Assembly: GCA_020345785.1 (NCBI GenBank)
Contig: CP070771.1
Location: 1,401,390 to 1,407,500, forward strand
Origin: Desulfobacterales bacterium
GTDB taxonomy: Bacteria > Desulfobacterota > Desulfobacteria > Desulfobacterales > JAFDCJ01
Length of the DNA stretch: 6,111 nucleotides
Reading direction: 5' to 3'
Shown here: one piece after another, positions 1-5,553 of the stretch
How positions within the stretch are numbered: the stretch's first letter is position 1
Layout of the letters: every line of letters starts with the position of its first letter
Program-made: the position numbers and the translations under genes
Notes under the pieces: model-generated
What the model was told of the DNA's origin: nothing
Seen by the model: the letters and a program-made list of their open reading frames with translations, nothing else
The model's database searches: none

Positions 1-389
1 CCGAACCAGAGAATCACCAGAGGGATAAGGGCCAATTTGGGCAGGGGCCTGAAAAATTGTACAAAGGGATCGAGTATCGCGTTGATAACCGGGAAAAATC
101 CCATCAGCAAACCAATGGGAATTCCAATAATTCCTGCCATGGTAAACGCAAAAAGGGCCCGCGCCAGACTGACGAGAAAGTGCATCTGGAGAGAAACCTG
201 CCGATACCCGACTGCCACCAATTCTATGATGGTCTCGATCAGATCCTGAGGTGATGGAAGAAAAAGAGGCTTTATCCATCCCATATACGTCGTCATGAAC
301 CACAGAAAGACAGCAAATGCGATGGCAAGCATGCTGATGAAAATTTCTCTTGCGCCCTCAAAGTTTAAAATGCTCCAGACTTTCTTCAT
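1..389 (-). CDS. TauC/SsuC-type ABC transporter permease, 3' end cut off by the window edge
   Basis: Inner-membrane subunit of a sulfonate/nitrate/taurine-type ABC importer. I translated this frame directly: 129 complete codons run from ATG at 389 to the left window edge with no stop. Family members are about 250-280 residues, so about half is present. The N-terminus has a hydrophobic segment at about residues 16-36, then the family's conserved LFLPSP (42-47). Next comes a membrane segment running into GIPIGLLMGFFP (89-100), then LDP (106-108), RPLPKLALIP (114-123) and LWF (127-129). This matches the N-terminal half of E. coli TauC closely in order and spacing. The EAA loop that docks the ATPase lies beyond the edge. 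AAGGAG sits 11 nt upstream of the ATG. It follows the TauA-like gene on the same strand after 250 nt and probably works with it. Substrate is inferred from the neighbour; SsuC-like aliphatic sulfonate uptake is the main alternative. Confidence 0.9.
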   Translation of the reverse strand, partial: MKKVWSILNFEGAREIFISMLAIAFAVFLWFMTTYMGWIKPLFLPSPQDLIETIIELVAVGYRQVSLQMHFLVSLARALFAFTMAGIIGIPIGLLMGFFPVINAILDPFVQFFRPLPKLALIPLVILWF

Positions 390-639
390 CGAATTTTATT
401 CTCCTTAGATGGTGAAGAACTTAGTTCGCGTGGTTTGTAAAGCCAACAACAGGATACAAATTCATAGACGTTAAGTCAGTAAATCCTCGATCGGTTAAAA
501 AATTATCTCCTCTGCAACCTATCTATTCAACTTCCCCATCGGGTCTTTCAAAGATCAGTATCACATATACAGGCCATACAGACAGCTAAATGGTTTTGCT
601 AATATTTAATGAAAAAAATAGCCCTCAGCCAAGCAAGCA
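390..639. other. 250-nt gap between the TauA-like and permease genes
   Basis: This stretch lies where E. coli has the ATPase gene tauB, but it is far too short for one and I see no Walker A or other ATPase remnant in it. It is A/T-rich and holds a promoter-like pair at 502-530 and the permease ribosome binding site near 400-405. Past the stop of the upstream gene the minus strand has a run of seven T residues (612-618), but no convincing stem precedes it, so I do not call a terminator. Confidence 0.6.
502..530 (-). promoter_or_regulatory. Candidate sigma-70 promoter inside the tauA-tauC gap
   Basis: On the minus strand TTGAAT (525-530) and GATAAT (502-507) are separated by exactly 17 nt. The -35 box matches consensus at 4 of 6 and the -10 box at 5 of 6. 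It would start transcription near 495 and give the permease gene a leader of about 105 nt. An A/T-rich stretch with six T residues follows the -10 box. This is a pattern match only; transcription from here is inferred. Confidence 0.4.
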
Positions 640-1668
640 TCAATTTCCTCTGACAACGCTCTCCATAAATGTCATATTGTTATACGGCCCAAAACTTTTT
701 GGCAGGTCTCTTTTACGAACGTCTCCCAATTCAACCAGAAAAAGACCGACGTCCATCATGGCCTTGGTGATGGCTGCCTGCTCCGTGGTCTTTGAATCTC
801 CTAACCATTTGGTGGTCAATTGCTCTTCAAACGGGGGATATTCCAGTCCGGCCAGAGTATCGGCAGCAGCTTCATATTTCTGATTCAAATAGTCTCCGAT
901 AAATCTGGCCCATTTTGCAGGATCGCTTTTGTACGTCTTCACGTTTTCCTGAAAGATTTTCAGAAATTTGACTATTAATTCCGGATGTTTTTCGGCAAAC
1001 TCTTTTCTCACCACGTAATTGTTCCAGGTGTAATAACCTTCTTTTCGCAGTTCTCCCGTAGCAATTAGCTCATGACCACCGTCCGCTTCCATCTGATGAG
1101 AAAAAGGACCCCAAACGTAAGCCGCATCGATGTCTCCCCGCTTCCAGGCAGCGAGCATTTCCGAAGGTTTCAAACTCAGCAGCTTTGTTTTCGCCACATT
1201 TACTTTATAAACCTTCAGCGCAGCCAAAAGCGCATAATGGGCTGTAGAGCCTGGAGGATAGCCAATTTTCTTGCCTTCTAGCGCAGGAATATCCGGGATA
1301 GTTTTCTTGGAAATCAGCCTTTCACTTCTTGCGATCGCCCCCGCAACTGCGATTTGATAAATTTCCACTCCCCTGGCTATCGCCGCCACCGTCGGGCTGG
1401 ATCCCAAACGGGTGATATCAACCTCACCGGCTCCCAGTGCAGAAATGGCGGCAGCGCCGGAAGGCCACTGCAGCCATTCGATTTTAGCACCCAACCCCTC
1501 TTCGTACATCCCTTTGGCCTTACCGATGATCCAGGGTCTGGGGCCGCCGAACCAGCCCATTTTTACCGTCATGTCCTGGGCCGTTACCATGGGACTCCAA
1601 GCCCAGAGAATAAAGAGGCTAACTGATAAGATAAAAAACACGACACGGAACTTTAGCTGCTTTTTCAT
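640..1668 (-). CDS. tauA: TauA-like periplasmic substrate-binding protein of a sulfonate/taurine ABC importer
   Basis: Periplasmic receptor that captures a sulfonate-like ligand, most likely taurine or a relative, and delivers it to the membrane permease. The 342 residues match the family's usual length of about 320-340. Residues 1-30 form a Sec signal peptide: a Lys/Arg-rich start, a hydrophobic core (9-24) and a likely cut after V-T-A at 30. There is no lipobox cysteine, so it is probably soluble. The body follows E. coli TauA block by block: SGAAAISALGAGEVDI (70-85), LGSSP (88-92), STAHYALLAALK (141-152), AAWKRGDIDAAYVWGP (173-188) and VVRKEFAEKHPE (219-230). The ATG at 1668 is supported by AAGGAGG 8 nt upstream and by the position of the signal peptide. 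It is the first gene of the leftward arm, with the TauC-type permease downstream. Unlike E. coli tauABCD, no ATPase gene lies directly after it. The family is nearly certain; the exact ligand (taurine, other sulfonate, sulfate ester) is inferred. Confidence 0.92.
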   Translation of the reverse strand: MKKQLKFRVVFFILSVSLFILWAWSPMVTAQDMTVKMGWFGGPRPWIIGKAKGMYEEGLGAKIEWLQWPSGAAAISALGAGEVDITRLGSSPTVAAIARGVEIYQIAVAGAIARSERLISKKTIPDIPALEGKKIGYPPGSTAHYALLAALKVYKVNVAKTKLLSLKPSEMLAAWKRGDIDAAYVWGPFSHQMEADGGHELIATGELRKEGYYTWNNYVVRKEFAEKHPELIVKFLKIFQENVKTYKSDPAKWARFIGDYLNQKYEAAADTLAGLEYPPFEEQLTTKWLGDSKTTEQAAITKAMMDVGLFLVELGDVRKRDLPKSFGPYNNMTFMESVVRGN

Positions 1669-1770
1669 AATTCATACCTCCTTTCCGTTCTGTTTAGTTG
1701 GTGGGGGTAAATACGAAGCTGTGCCATGGTACGGGTGAGGATAGGAACTCTCAATACGGAGAAGGACCCG

Positions 1771-1878
1771 ATGGGAATAACAGATATGAATCAGCGAAAA
1801 CAGGTTGCAGAGGACTACGAATATTTATCCTCACTTCGTGGATGTTTAATATGTTCAATTTCGATTGTCAATGCATAA
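1771..1878 (+). CDS. Possible small protein or gene remnant, 35 aa
   Basis: The frame runs from ATG at 1771 to TAA at 1876-1878 and begins MGITDMNQRK. Two purine-rich ribosome-binding-like elements, GGAG (1758-1761) and AAGGA (1762-1766), lie just upstream, the latter 4 nt from the ATG. An in-frame ATG at 1726 would extend it to 50 residues but has no comparable site. The first half is charged and then contains DYEYLSSLRG (15-24), followed by a short hydrophobic tail ending abruptly. That layout would suit the first residues of a small membrane protein whose remainder is lost, or chance. I do not recognise it. It lies in the probable leader of the TauA-like gene, on the opposite strand. No function is proposed. 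Confidence 0.25.
   Translation: MGITDMNQRKQVAEDYEYLSSLRGCLICSISIVNA
1843..1871 (-). promoter_or_regulatory. Weak candidate promoter for the TauA-like gene
   Basis: The minus strand has a perfect TTGACA -35 box at 1866-1871. At 17-nt spacing the -10 position reads TAAACA (1843-1848), only 3 of 6 matches. A better-looking TATTAA (1846-1851) would be only 14 nt away, which is too close. The leader to the ATG at 1668 would be about 170 nt. The -35 box is exact, but the promoter as a whole is uncertain. Confidence 0.25.
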
Positions 1879-1905
1879 AGGTAGGACGTTGTAAATAGCA
1901 GAGAG

Positions 1906-1972
1906 CACAGGGCATGTTTTTTAAATTGAGGACTGATGGTTGAAGAGGTTTGAATTCGAGACCTGCCCTGTG
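1906..1972. repeat. Perfect 9-bp inverted repeat with a 49-nt spacer
   Basis: CACAGGGCA at 1906-1914 is the exact reverse complement of TGCCCTGTG at 1964-1972. The pairing does not extend outward or inward. The arms sit in the middle of the divergent region, upstream of both outward-facing genes. They could be two half-sites for a looping regulator or a chance repeat. No T-run follows the right arm, so it is not a terminator. Confidence 0.35.
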
Positions 1973-2056
1973 GGATTTCTGGAATCTGATCCGCCCTGAT
2001 CAAACGAGATCTTTCCGAATTTTGCAGGCATTGATAATTTGATGAATATATGTAAA

Positions 2057-2077
2057 AAGATTTGAAAATCGAATCTT
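2057..2077. repeat. Inverted repeat AAGATT-N9-AATCTT upstream of the dehydrogenase gene
   Basis: Six-base arms at 2057-2062 and 2072-2077 are exact reverse complements around a 9-nt spacer, about 80 nt ahead of the dehydrogenase ATG. Size and position would suit an operator for a dimeric regulator. No regulator gene lies in the window, so this is only a candidate. Confidence 0.3.
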
Positions 2078-2121
2078 AAGTGGAAGAGGGTGTTGAATCA
2101 AATCCAAACTCTTAAATTACG

Positions 2122-2143
2122 GGATTCAGTGTCCAAAGAATCC
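2122..2143. repeat. Inverted repeat GGATTC-N10-GAATCC abutting the dehydrogenase ribosome binding site
   Basis: Arms at 2122-2127 and 2138-2143 are exact reverse complements. The right arm ends 2 nt before the AGGAGG at 2146-2151. In mRNA this could fold into a short stem directly ahead of the ribosome binding site; in DNA it could be an operator. Neither is shown by the sequence alone. Confidence 0.3.
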
Positions 2144-2157
2144 ACAGGAGGCATATT

Positions 2158-2931
2158 ATGGTTGAACGAACAATGGCACAGGCATTTGATTTGTCGCATG
2201 ACCTCGTATTGATAACCGGCGGCGGAACCGGTCTGGGATTTGGTATGGCGCAGTGCATGGGGCAGGCCGGGGCCAAAGTAGTGATTACGGGCCGAAGGGA
2301 AGCGGTTCTTCAGGAAGCCGTCAAAGAATTAGGAGATTCTGCGTGGTATCGTGTGCACGATGTCACTGATGTAAATTCGTCAAAAGGCCTAATCGAATCG
2401 ATTCAATCGGAAATTGGGCCGGTCACAACACTCATTAACAATGCCGGAAACCATGTCAAAAAACCGGTAGAAGAGACGAGCTTCCAGGATTTTGAATCTG
2501 TTTTTCAAACCCATGTAATGGGCTCCTTTGCCTTGAGCAAGGCGGTTATTCCCACCATGAAATCAGCCAAGCACGGCAGTATCATTTTTATTGCGTCGAT
2601 GGCGTCGTTGTTCGGGATACCAAAAGTCGTCGCCTATTCTGCTGTTAAATCGGCATTTCTCGGCATGGTGAGAACCATGGCCGCCGAACTTTCTCAGGAT
2701 GGCATTCGGGTAAATGCCATCGCTCCGGGATGGATTCATTCCGAAATGATGCATAAGACGGCAGCGTCCGATCCTGAACGTAGGAACCGGATTCTTACAA
2801 GAACTCCCATGGGGAAATTCGGACATGCGGAAGACATCGGTTGGGCGGCTGTCTATCTTTGTTCGCCCGCTGCCGGTTTTATCACTGGAACCTGCCTGCC
2901 TGTCGACGGCGGTATTTCGATAGGGTTTTAG
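2158..2931 (+). CDS. Classical short-chain dehydrogenase/reductase (SDR), probably NADP(H)-type
   Basis: Cytosolic NAD(P)-dependent oxidoreductase acting on an alcohol or carbonyl group. At 257 residues it is typical of classical SDRs. Visible motifs in order: cofactor loop TGGGTGLG (20-27); TGRR (44-47) after the second strand, whose arginines favour NADP(H); DVTD (68-71); NNAG (94-97); Ser147, Tyr160 and Lys164 in YSAVK (160-164) as catalytic residues; and IAPGWIHSEM (188-197) following the active site. A C-terminal GTCLPVDGG (244-252) is also standard. The helix-4 Asn of the usual Asn-Ser-Tyr-Lys tetrad appears to be His119 (sequence THVMG at 118-122). AGGAGG lies 6 nt ahead of the ATG at 2158, which supports that start over the in-frame ATG at 2173. 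It precedes the sugar importer genes on the same strand by 288 nt, so it may act on the imported sugar or polyol. Gluconate 5-dehydrogenase-like and 3-oxoacyl-ACP reductase-like enzymes look similar, so substrate and direction are unknown. Confidence 0.93.
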   Translation: MVERTMAQAFDLSHDLVLITGGGTGLGFGMAQCMGQAGAKVVITGRREAVLQEAVKELGDSAWYRVHDVTDVNSSKGLIESIQSEIGPVTTLINNAGNHVKKPVEETSFQDFESVFQTHVMGSFALSKAVIPTMKSAKHGSIIFIASMASLFGIPKVVAYSAVKSAFLGMVRTMAAELSQDGIRVNAIAPGWIHSEMMHKTAASDPERRNRILTRTPMGKFGHAEDIGWAAVYLCSPAAGFITGTCLPVDGGISIGF

Positions 2932-2974
2932 TCTTTAATAGTCAATGAACATCCCTAAAAAAAGGCTTAAAGAC
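2931..2974 (+). repeat. Inverted repeat at the dehydrogenase stop codon
   Basis: GTCTTTAA (2931-2938) pairs exactly with TTAAAGAC (2967-2974), with CCT/AGG (2954-2956 and 2963-2965) nested near the right side of the 28-nt loop. The left arm starts on the last base of the TAG stop. The stem is A/T-rich, the loop is large and no T-run follows, so it is a poor terminator candidate. It could be a weak 3'-end structure or chance. Confidence 0.25.
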
Positions 2975-3054
2975 CTTGCAGGAGAGGAATCAGTAGATTA
3001 TTTTACTCGCCGCACAGGCGTCCTTAGGTGCTGTAAATCAGAACCATATGTCCC

Positions 3055-3083
3055 TTGACACGAATTCACGGCTACGATAGGGT
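3055..3083 (+). promoter_or_regulatory. Candidate sigma-70 promoter for the sugar importer genes
   Basis: A perfect TTGACA -35 box (3055-3060) is followed after exactly 17 nt by TAGGGT (3078-3083), which keeps the important first T, second A and last T of the -10 consensus. Transcription would start near 3090 and leave a leader of about 130 nt before the ATG at 3220. The weak -10 box suggests an activator could be needed; that part is inference. The rest of the 288-nt gap after the dehydrogenase gene holds only the two inverted repeats listed separately. Confidence 0.45.
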
Positions 3084-3151
3084 TCAGCAGCGGATTTCAT
3101 CTGGTTTCTGCATTTAAGTCCACGGCGTAATCGGAGGTACTGCTCACACTT

Positions 3152-3172
3152 TCTGAAATACCGCTCTTCAGA
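3152..3172 (+). repeat. Inverted repeat TCTGAA-N9-TTCAGA in the leader of the binding protein gene
   Basis: Arms at 3152-3157 and 3167-3172 are exact reverse complements around 9 nt, with possible G-U extension outward. It lies about 35 nt ahead of the AGGAGG at 3207-3212. It may form a small leader hairpin or be an operator half-site pair. It is too short and A/T-balanced to be called more than a candidate. Confidence 0.25.
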
Positions 3173-3219
3173 GGTAATTCCAGCTTTCAATTCAACCCAT
3201 TAAAAAAGGAGGGTGCATC

Positions 3220-4530
3220 ATGTTAAAAAAAGGAGTACGTTGGGCGTCTGTTTTTCTGTTTATTGCCGTTTTCGCGTTGTCCGCCGGACCGGTTGAAGCC
3301 AAGGAGAAACTTTCCATTTGGCTTGGCTATGGCGAAACTTTACCGGTCTTCGAAATGGTCAAAGGCCAGTTCCAAAAAAAGTATCCGAATTTTGAGGTGG
3401 AAATTCTCACGTTCTCCCTTCGCGATTTTGAAGCCAAACTGGCCAGCAGTATGCCGACCGGAGCCGGTCCGGATCTACTGGCCCTGCATGATTTTCTTTT
3501 TCCGAGATACTATGACAACGAATATCTGGAACCGCTGCCTCAAGATTTAGCCGCAATTGTCAATGATCCCAAAAAAATGAATAATGTATATACCGCCATC
3601 GCCACCCGCGAAGGCACCACCTACGGTGTTCCGTATTGGACCGGCAGGAGCACCTTGTACTATAATCTTGACCACTTCAAAGAAGCCGGTCTGACGCAAC
3701 CCCCGCAAACAGTCGAGGAGCTTTGGGCGTACGCCGAAAAACTGGTCAAAAAGGACGCAAATGGGGATATCGAAAGAGCGGGTATTACCATGCGCCTGAC
3801 CGGTCCTTCCGGCGGCATCCAAAAATTCGGGTATCTCTACTACCAGATGGCGGGTGAGCAGGTTTTTGAAAAAGGCAAGAAACCGGGGACGGTAAGGGTC
3901 ACGCTCAAGGACAATATGGATGTGGCTGTCAAGGCTCTACTGGACCGCATCAATCATTTGCATGGCGATCGTAAAGTGGATGACTGGAAATTAAAACATG
4001 ACGCACAGGGTTTTGCCTCCGGTGTGGCCTCCATGCTTCTGCGCGAAACCTGGGCAATCGCCTTCATCAAGAAAAATGGTCCGAATATTAATTTTAACAC
4101 CGCTCTGATGCCGAAAGGCAAAGTCCGAGGAGCATTCAATTACATCGAAATTCTCTCGGTCAGCAACAAGTCCAAAGTTAAAGATCAGACCTGGGAATTC
4201 ATCCGCATGCTTCAAGAGCAGGAAGCATTAAACCTGCTGTTAAAGGAATCCGGTTACAGTCCCTTGCGCAGGGATCGCGATTTCGCATGGTTTCTGAAAG
4301 ATAATCCACGCTACAAGGCCGTGATGCAGGATGTTCAGGGCTATAATCAGTATCTGGAACCCCCGAATATCGCCTACGAGGAAATGACAACCCGGGTAGG
4401 CGAGGTTCTTCAGACAGCCTATCGGGACGCCTCATTAGTCGATAATCCAGAGGGATGCAAAAAAGTAATTCTTAAAATGCAGAAGGTTGCTGAAGAAATT
4501 CTAGAAGATAACGACATTTTATCAGAATAA
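3220..4530 (+). CDS. Family 1 (MalE/UgpB-like) carbohydrate ABC transporter substrate-binding protein
   Basis: Periplasmic receptor for a sugar, polyol or similar compound that feeds the two permeases encoded next. The 436 residues are normal for this family (about 400-450). Residues 1-27 are a Sec signal peptide: basic start, hydrophobic core (9-22) and a likely cut after V-E-A at 27. There is no lipobox. The mature part has the family blocks: FQKKYPNFEVEI (51-62), GAGPDLLALHDF (81-92), YGVPYWTGRSTLYYNLDHF (135-153) with KEAGL and PPQTVEELW (161-169) after it, and GFASGVASMLLRETW (264-278) in the second lobe. AGGAGG 7 nt before the ATG at 3220 and the signal peptide fix the start. The permease gene follows after 78 nt that hold a strong hairpin. 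A promoter-like pair lies at 3055-3083. Ligand cannot be read from the sequence; glycerol-3-phosphate, oligosaccharides, polyols and sugar acids are all handled by relatives. Confidence 0.93.
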   Translation: MLKKGVRWASVFLFIAVFALSAGPVEAKEKLSIWLGYGETLPVFEMVKGQFQKKYPNFEVEILTFSLRDFEAKLASSMPTGAGPDLLALHDFLFPRYYDNEYLEPLPQDLAAIVNDPKKMNNVYTAIATREGTTYGVPYWTGRSTLYYNLDHFKEAGLTQPPQTVEELWAYAEKLVKKDANGDIERAGITMRLTGPSGGIQKFGYLYYQMAGEQVFEKGKKPGTVRVTLKDNMDVAVKALLDRINHLHGDRKVDDWKLKHDAQGFASGVASMLLRETWAIAFIKKNGPNINFNTALMPKGKVRGAFNYIEILSVSNKSKVKDQTWEFIRMLQEQEALNLLLKESGYSPLRRDRDFAWFLKDNPRYKAVMQDVQGYNQYLEPPNIAYEEMTTRVGEVLQTAYRDASLVDNPEGCKKVILKMQKVAEEILEDNDILSE

Positions 4531-4538
4531 CGGTTACG

Positions 4539-4570
4539 CCGGCCGGGAGGGAGAACTCCTTCCCGGTCGG
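4539..4570 (+). promoter_or_regulatory. Strong intercistronic stem-loop between binding protein and permease genes
   Basis: Bases 4539-4553 pair with 4556-4570 along 15 positions, 13 of them Watson-Crick and two G-U. The innermost pair opens to give a GAAC tetraloop. It lies 8 nt after the TAA of the binding protein gene. No T-run follows (the next bases are AATCGCC), so it is not a standard intrinsic terminator, and the permease genes continue beyond. By analogy with the malE-malF intergenic structure of E. coli, it may protect the 3' end of the binding protein mRNA from exonucleases so that more receptor than permease is made. The fold is seen in the sequence; the role is inferred. Confidence 0.7.
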
Positions 4571-4608
4571 AATCGCCGGGCTGAAACGTCTCCCCCGAAA
4601 GGATTCCT

Positions 4609-5544
4609 ATGCCTGCCGCGATCCATCAAAAGAATCCCTCAGATAACCTGGCAAACTTGTACCGGAAATTCAAAAATAATAACGGCTTCTGGATCTTAGC
4701 CGCCTTGGGTCCGGTATATTTTCTATTCTCCGCCATCCGAATTTACCCTATTTTAGAAACCATTCGGTTATCGTTTTACCGCTACCATATAACTAAGAAA
4801 CGGAATCCATTCGTTGGGTTACGAAACTATGAACGCCTGCTCAGCGATGATGCCTTTCATACGGCCCTGATCAACACGATCCAATTTACGGTAATGGCGG
4901 TGCTGGTCACCCTGTTCCTGGCTCTCTTAATTGCGATTTTGCTGCGCAGTATTGAGCATGTCGCTCCCATCTTTGAAATCATTTTCTATATTCCGGTTGT
5001 GACCCCCTGGGTCCCGGCCTCGGTGATTTGGAAATGGCTCTACGATCCCATGTACGGCCTAATCAACTATGTCCTGTCCCTGTTTGGGATTCCCAAACAG
5101 GGATGGCTTCAAGAGCCGAACTTGATTATCTATGCCATTGTGGTCGTGGCTGTCTGGAAGATGCTCGGCTATTATATTATCGTATTCAGCGTCGGACTGA
5201 AAAATATTCCAACCACGTATCTCGAGGCCGCAGAAGTTGATGGTGCTAGTCCCATCGAACGTTTACGTTTCATCATCCTGCCGATGTTAAAGCCGATCAT
5301 TCTGTTTGCGGTAGTCATGAGTACAATCCAGTTTTTTAATGTATTTGCGCCGGTATACGTATTGACCGCGTCTGCCCAGGGTGCGCCGGCGTATGATTTA
5401 AAAGTTGTGGTTACGGAAATATATCGCAACGGATTCCAATACTACCGGATGGGATACGCAGGGGCTCAATCTGTGGTATTACTTGTTTTTGTCATGATGA
5501 TGATCACATTGCAGTTCATGGCGTTCAGGAAAGGAAACGATTAG
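4609..5544 (+). CDS. MalF/UgpA-type sugar ABC transporter permease
   Basis: First inner-membrane subunit of the carbohydrate importer. At 311 residues it fits the family (about 290-320). Six hydrophobic segments are visible at about 26-43, 90-112, 121-142, 171-196, 227-247 and 284-305. The cytoplasmic EAA loop that docks the ATPase is intact: E206-A207-A208, then D211-G212-A213-S214 and L224-P225, reading EAAEVDGAS followed by IILP. Family-typical FVGLRNYERLL (68-78) precedes the second segment, and the region around 129-145 (PVVTPWVPASVIWKWLYDP, 129-147) is also characteristic. The start ATG at 4609 has AAAGGA (4598-4603) 5 nt upstream. It follows the binding protein gene by 78 nt and its stop is 9 nt before the next permease ATG, so these genes share a transcript. 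Substrate is as undefined as for the binding protein. Confidence 0.94.
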   Translation: MPAAIHQKNPSDNLANLYRKFKNNNGFWILAALGPVYFLFSAIRIYPILETIRLSFYRYHITKKRNPFVGLRNYERLLSDDAFHTALINTIQFTVMAVLVTLFLALLIAILLRSIEHVAPIFEIIFYIPVVTPWVPASVIWKWLYDPMYGLINYVLSLFGIPKQGWLQEPNLIIYAIVVVAVWKMLGYYIIVFSVGLKNIPTTYLEAAEVDGASPIERLRFIILPMLKPIILFAVVMSTIQFFNVFAPVYVLTASAQGAPAYDLKVVVTEIYRNGFQYYRMGYAGAQSVVLLVFVMMMITLQFMAFRKGND

Positions 5545-5553
5545 GAGCGCGGA

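Larger units (their letters stand above)
1669..2157. promoter_or_regulatory. 489-nt divergent intergenic region between the TauA-like gene and the dehydrogenase gene
   Basis: Both flanking genes are read away from this stretch, so it should hold the promoters of both arms. It contains a TTGACA box on the minus strand (1866-1871), a 9-bp inverted repeat (1906-1914 with 1964-1972), two 6-bp inverted repeats close to the dehydrogenase start (2057-2077 and 2122-2143), and a 35-codon reading frame (1771-1878). The plus-strand promoter for the dehydrogenase is not clear: A/T-rich elements such as GATAAT (2033-2038) and ATATAT (2046-2051) exist, but none has a good -35 partner. I see no RNA gene. 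Confidence 0.6.

Noticed and set aside
606..642. T-rich stretch downstream of the TauA-like stop as a possible terminator on the minus strand
   Set aside because: The seven-T run is there, but the preceding G/C-rich bases do not form a stem.
590..883. Plus-strand open frame of 97 codons opposite the end of the TauA-like gene
   Set aside because: It is antisense to a gene with strong family motifs, has no ribosome binding site and its translation resembles no family.
1719..1727. TGGCAC on the minus strand upstream of the TauA-like gene, resembling a sigma-54 -24 element
   Set aside because: At the required spacing the -12 GC element is absent (the sequence reads CGTA/TA), so it does not fit a sigma-54 promoter.
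1698..1898. Plus-strand open frame of 66 codons in the divergent region
   Set aside because: TTG start without a proper ribosome binding site; the overlapping frame at 1771-1878 is the better candidate there.
1815..2003. Minus-strand open frame of 62 codons in the divergent region
   Set aside because: It starts with TTG, has no ribosome binding site and reads as random composition.
2945..3058. 37-codon ATG frame after the dehydrogenase gene
   Set aside because: No ribosome binding site precedes it and the translation is unremarkable; probably chance.
4539..4570. Intrinsic terminator reading of the hairpin after the binding protein gene
   Set aside because: There is no T-run on either side, and the downstream permease genes clearly belong to the same transport system.
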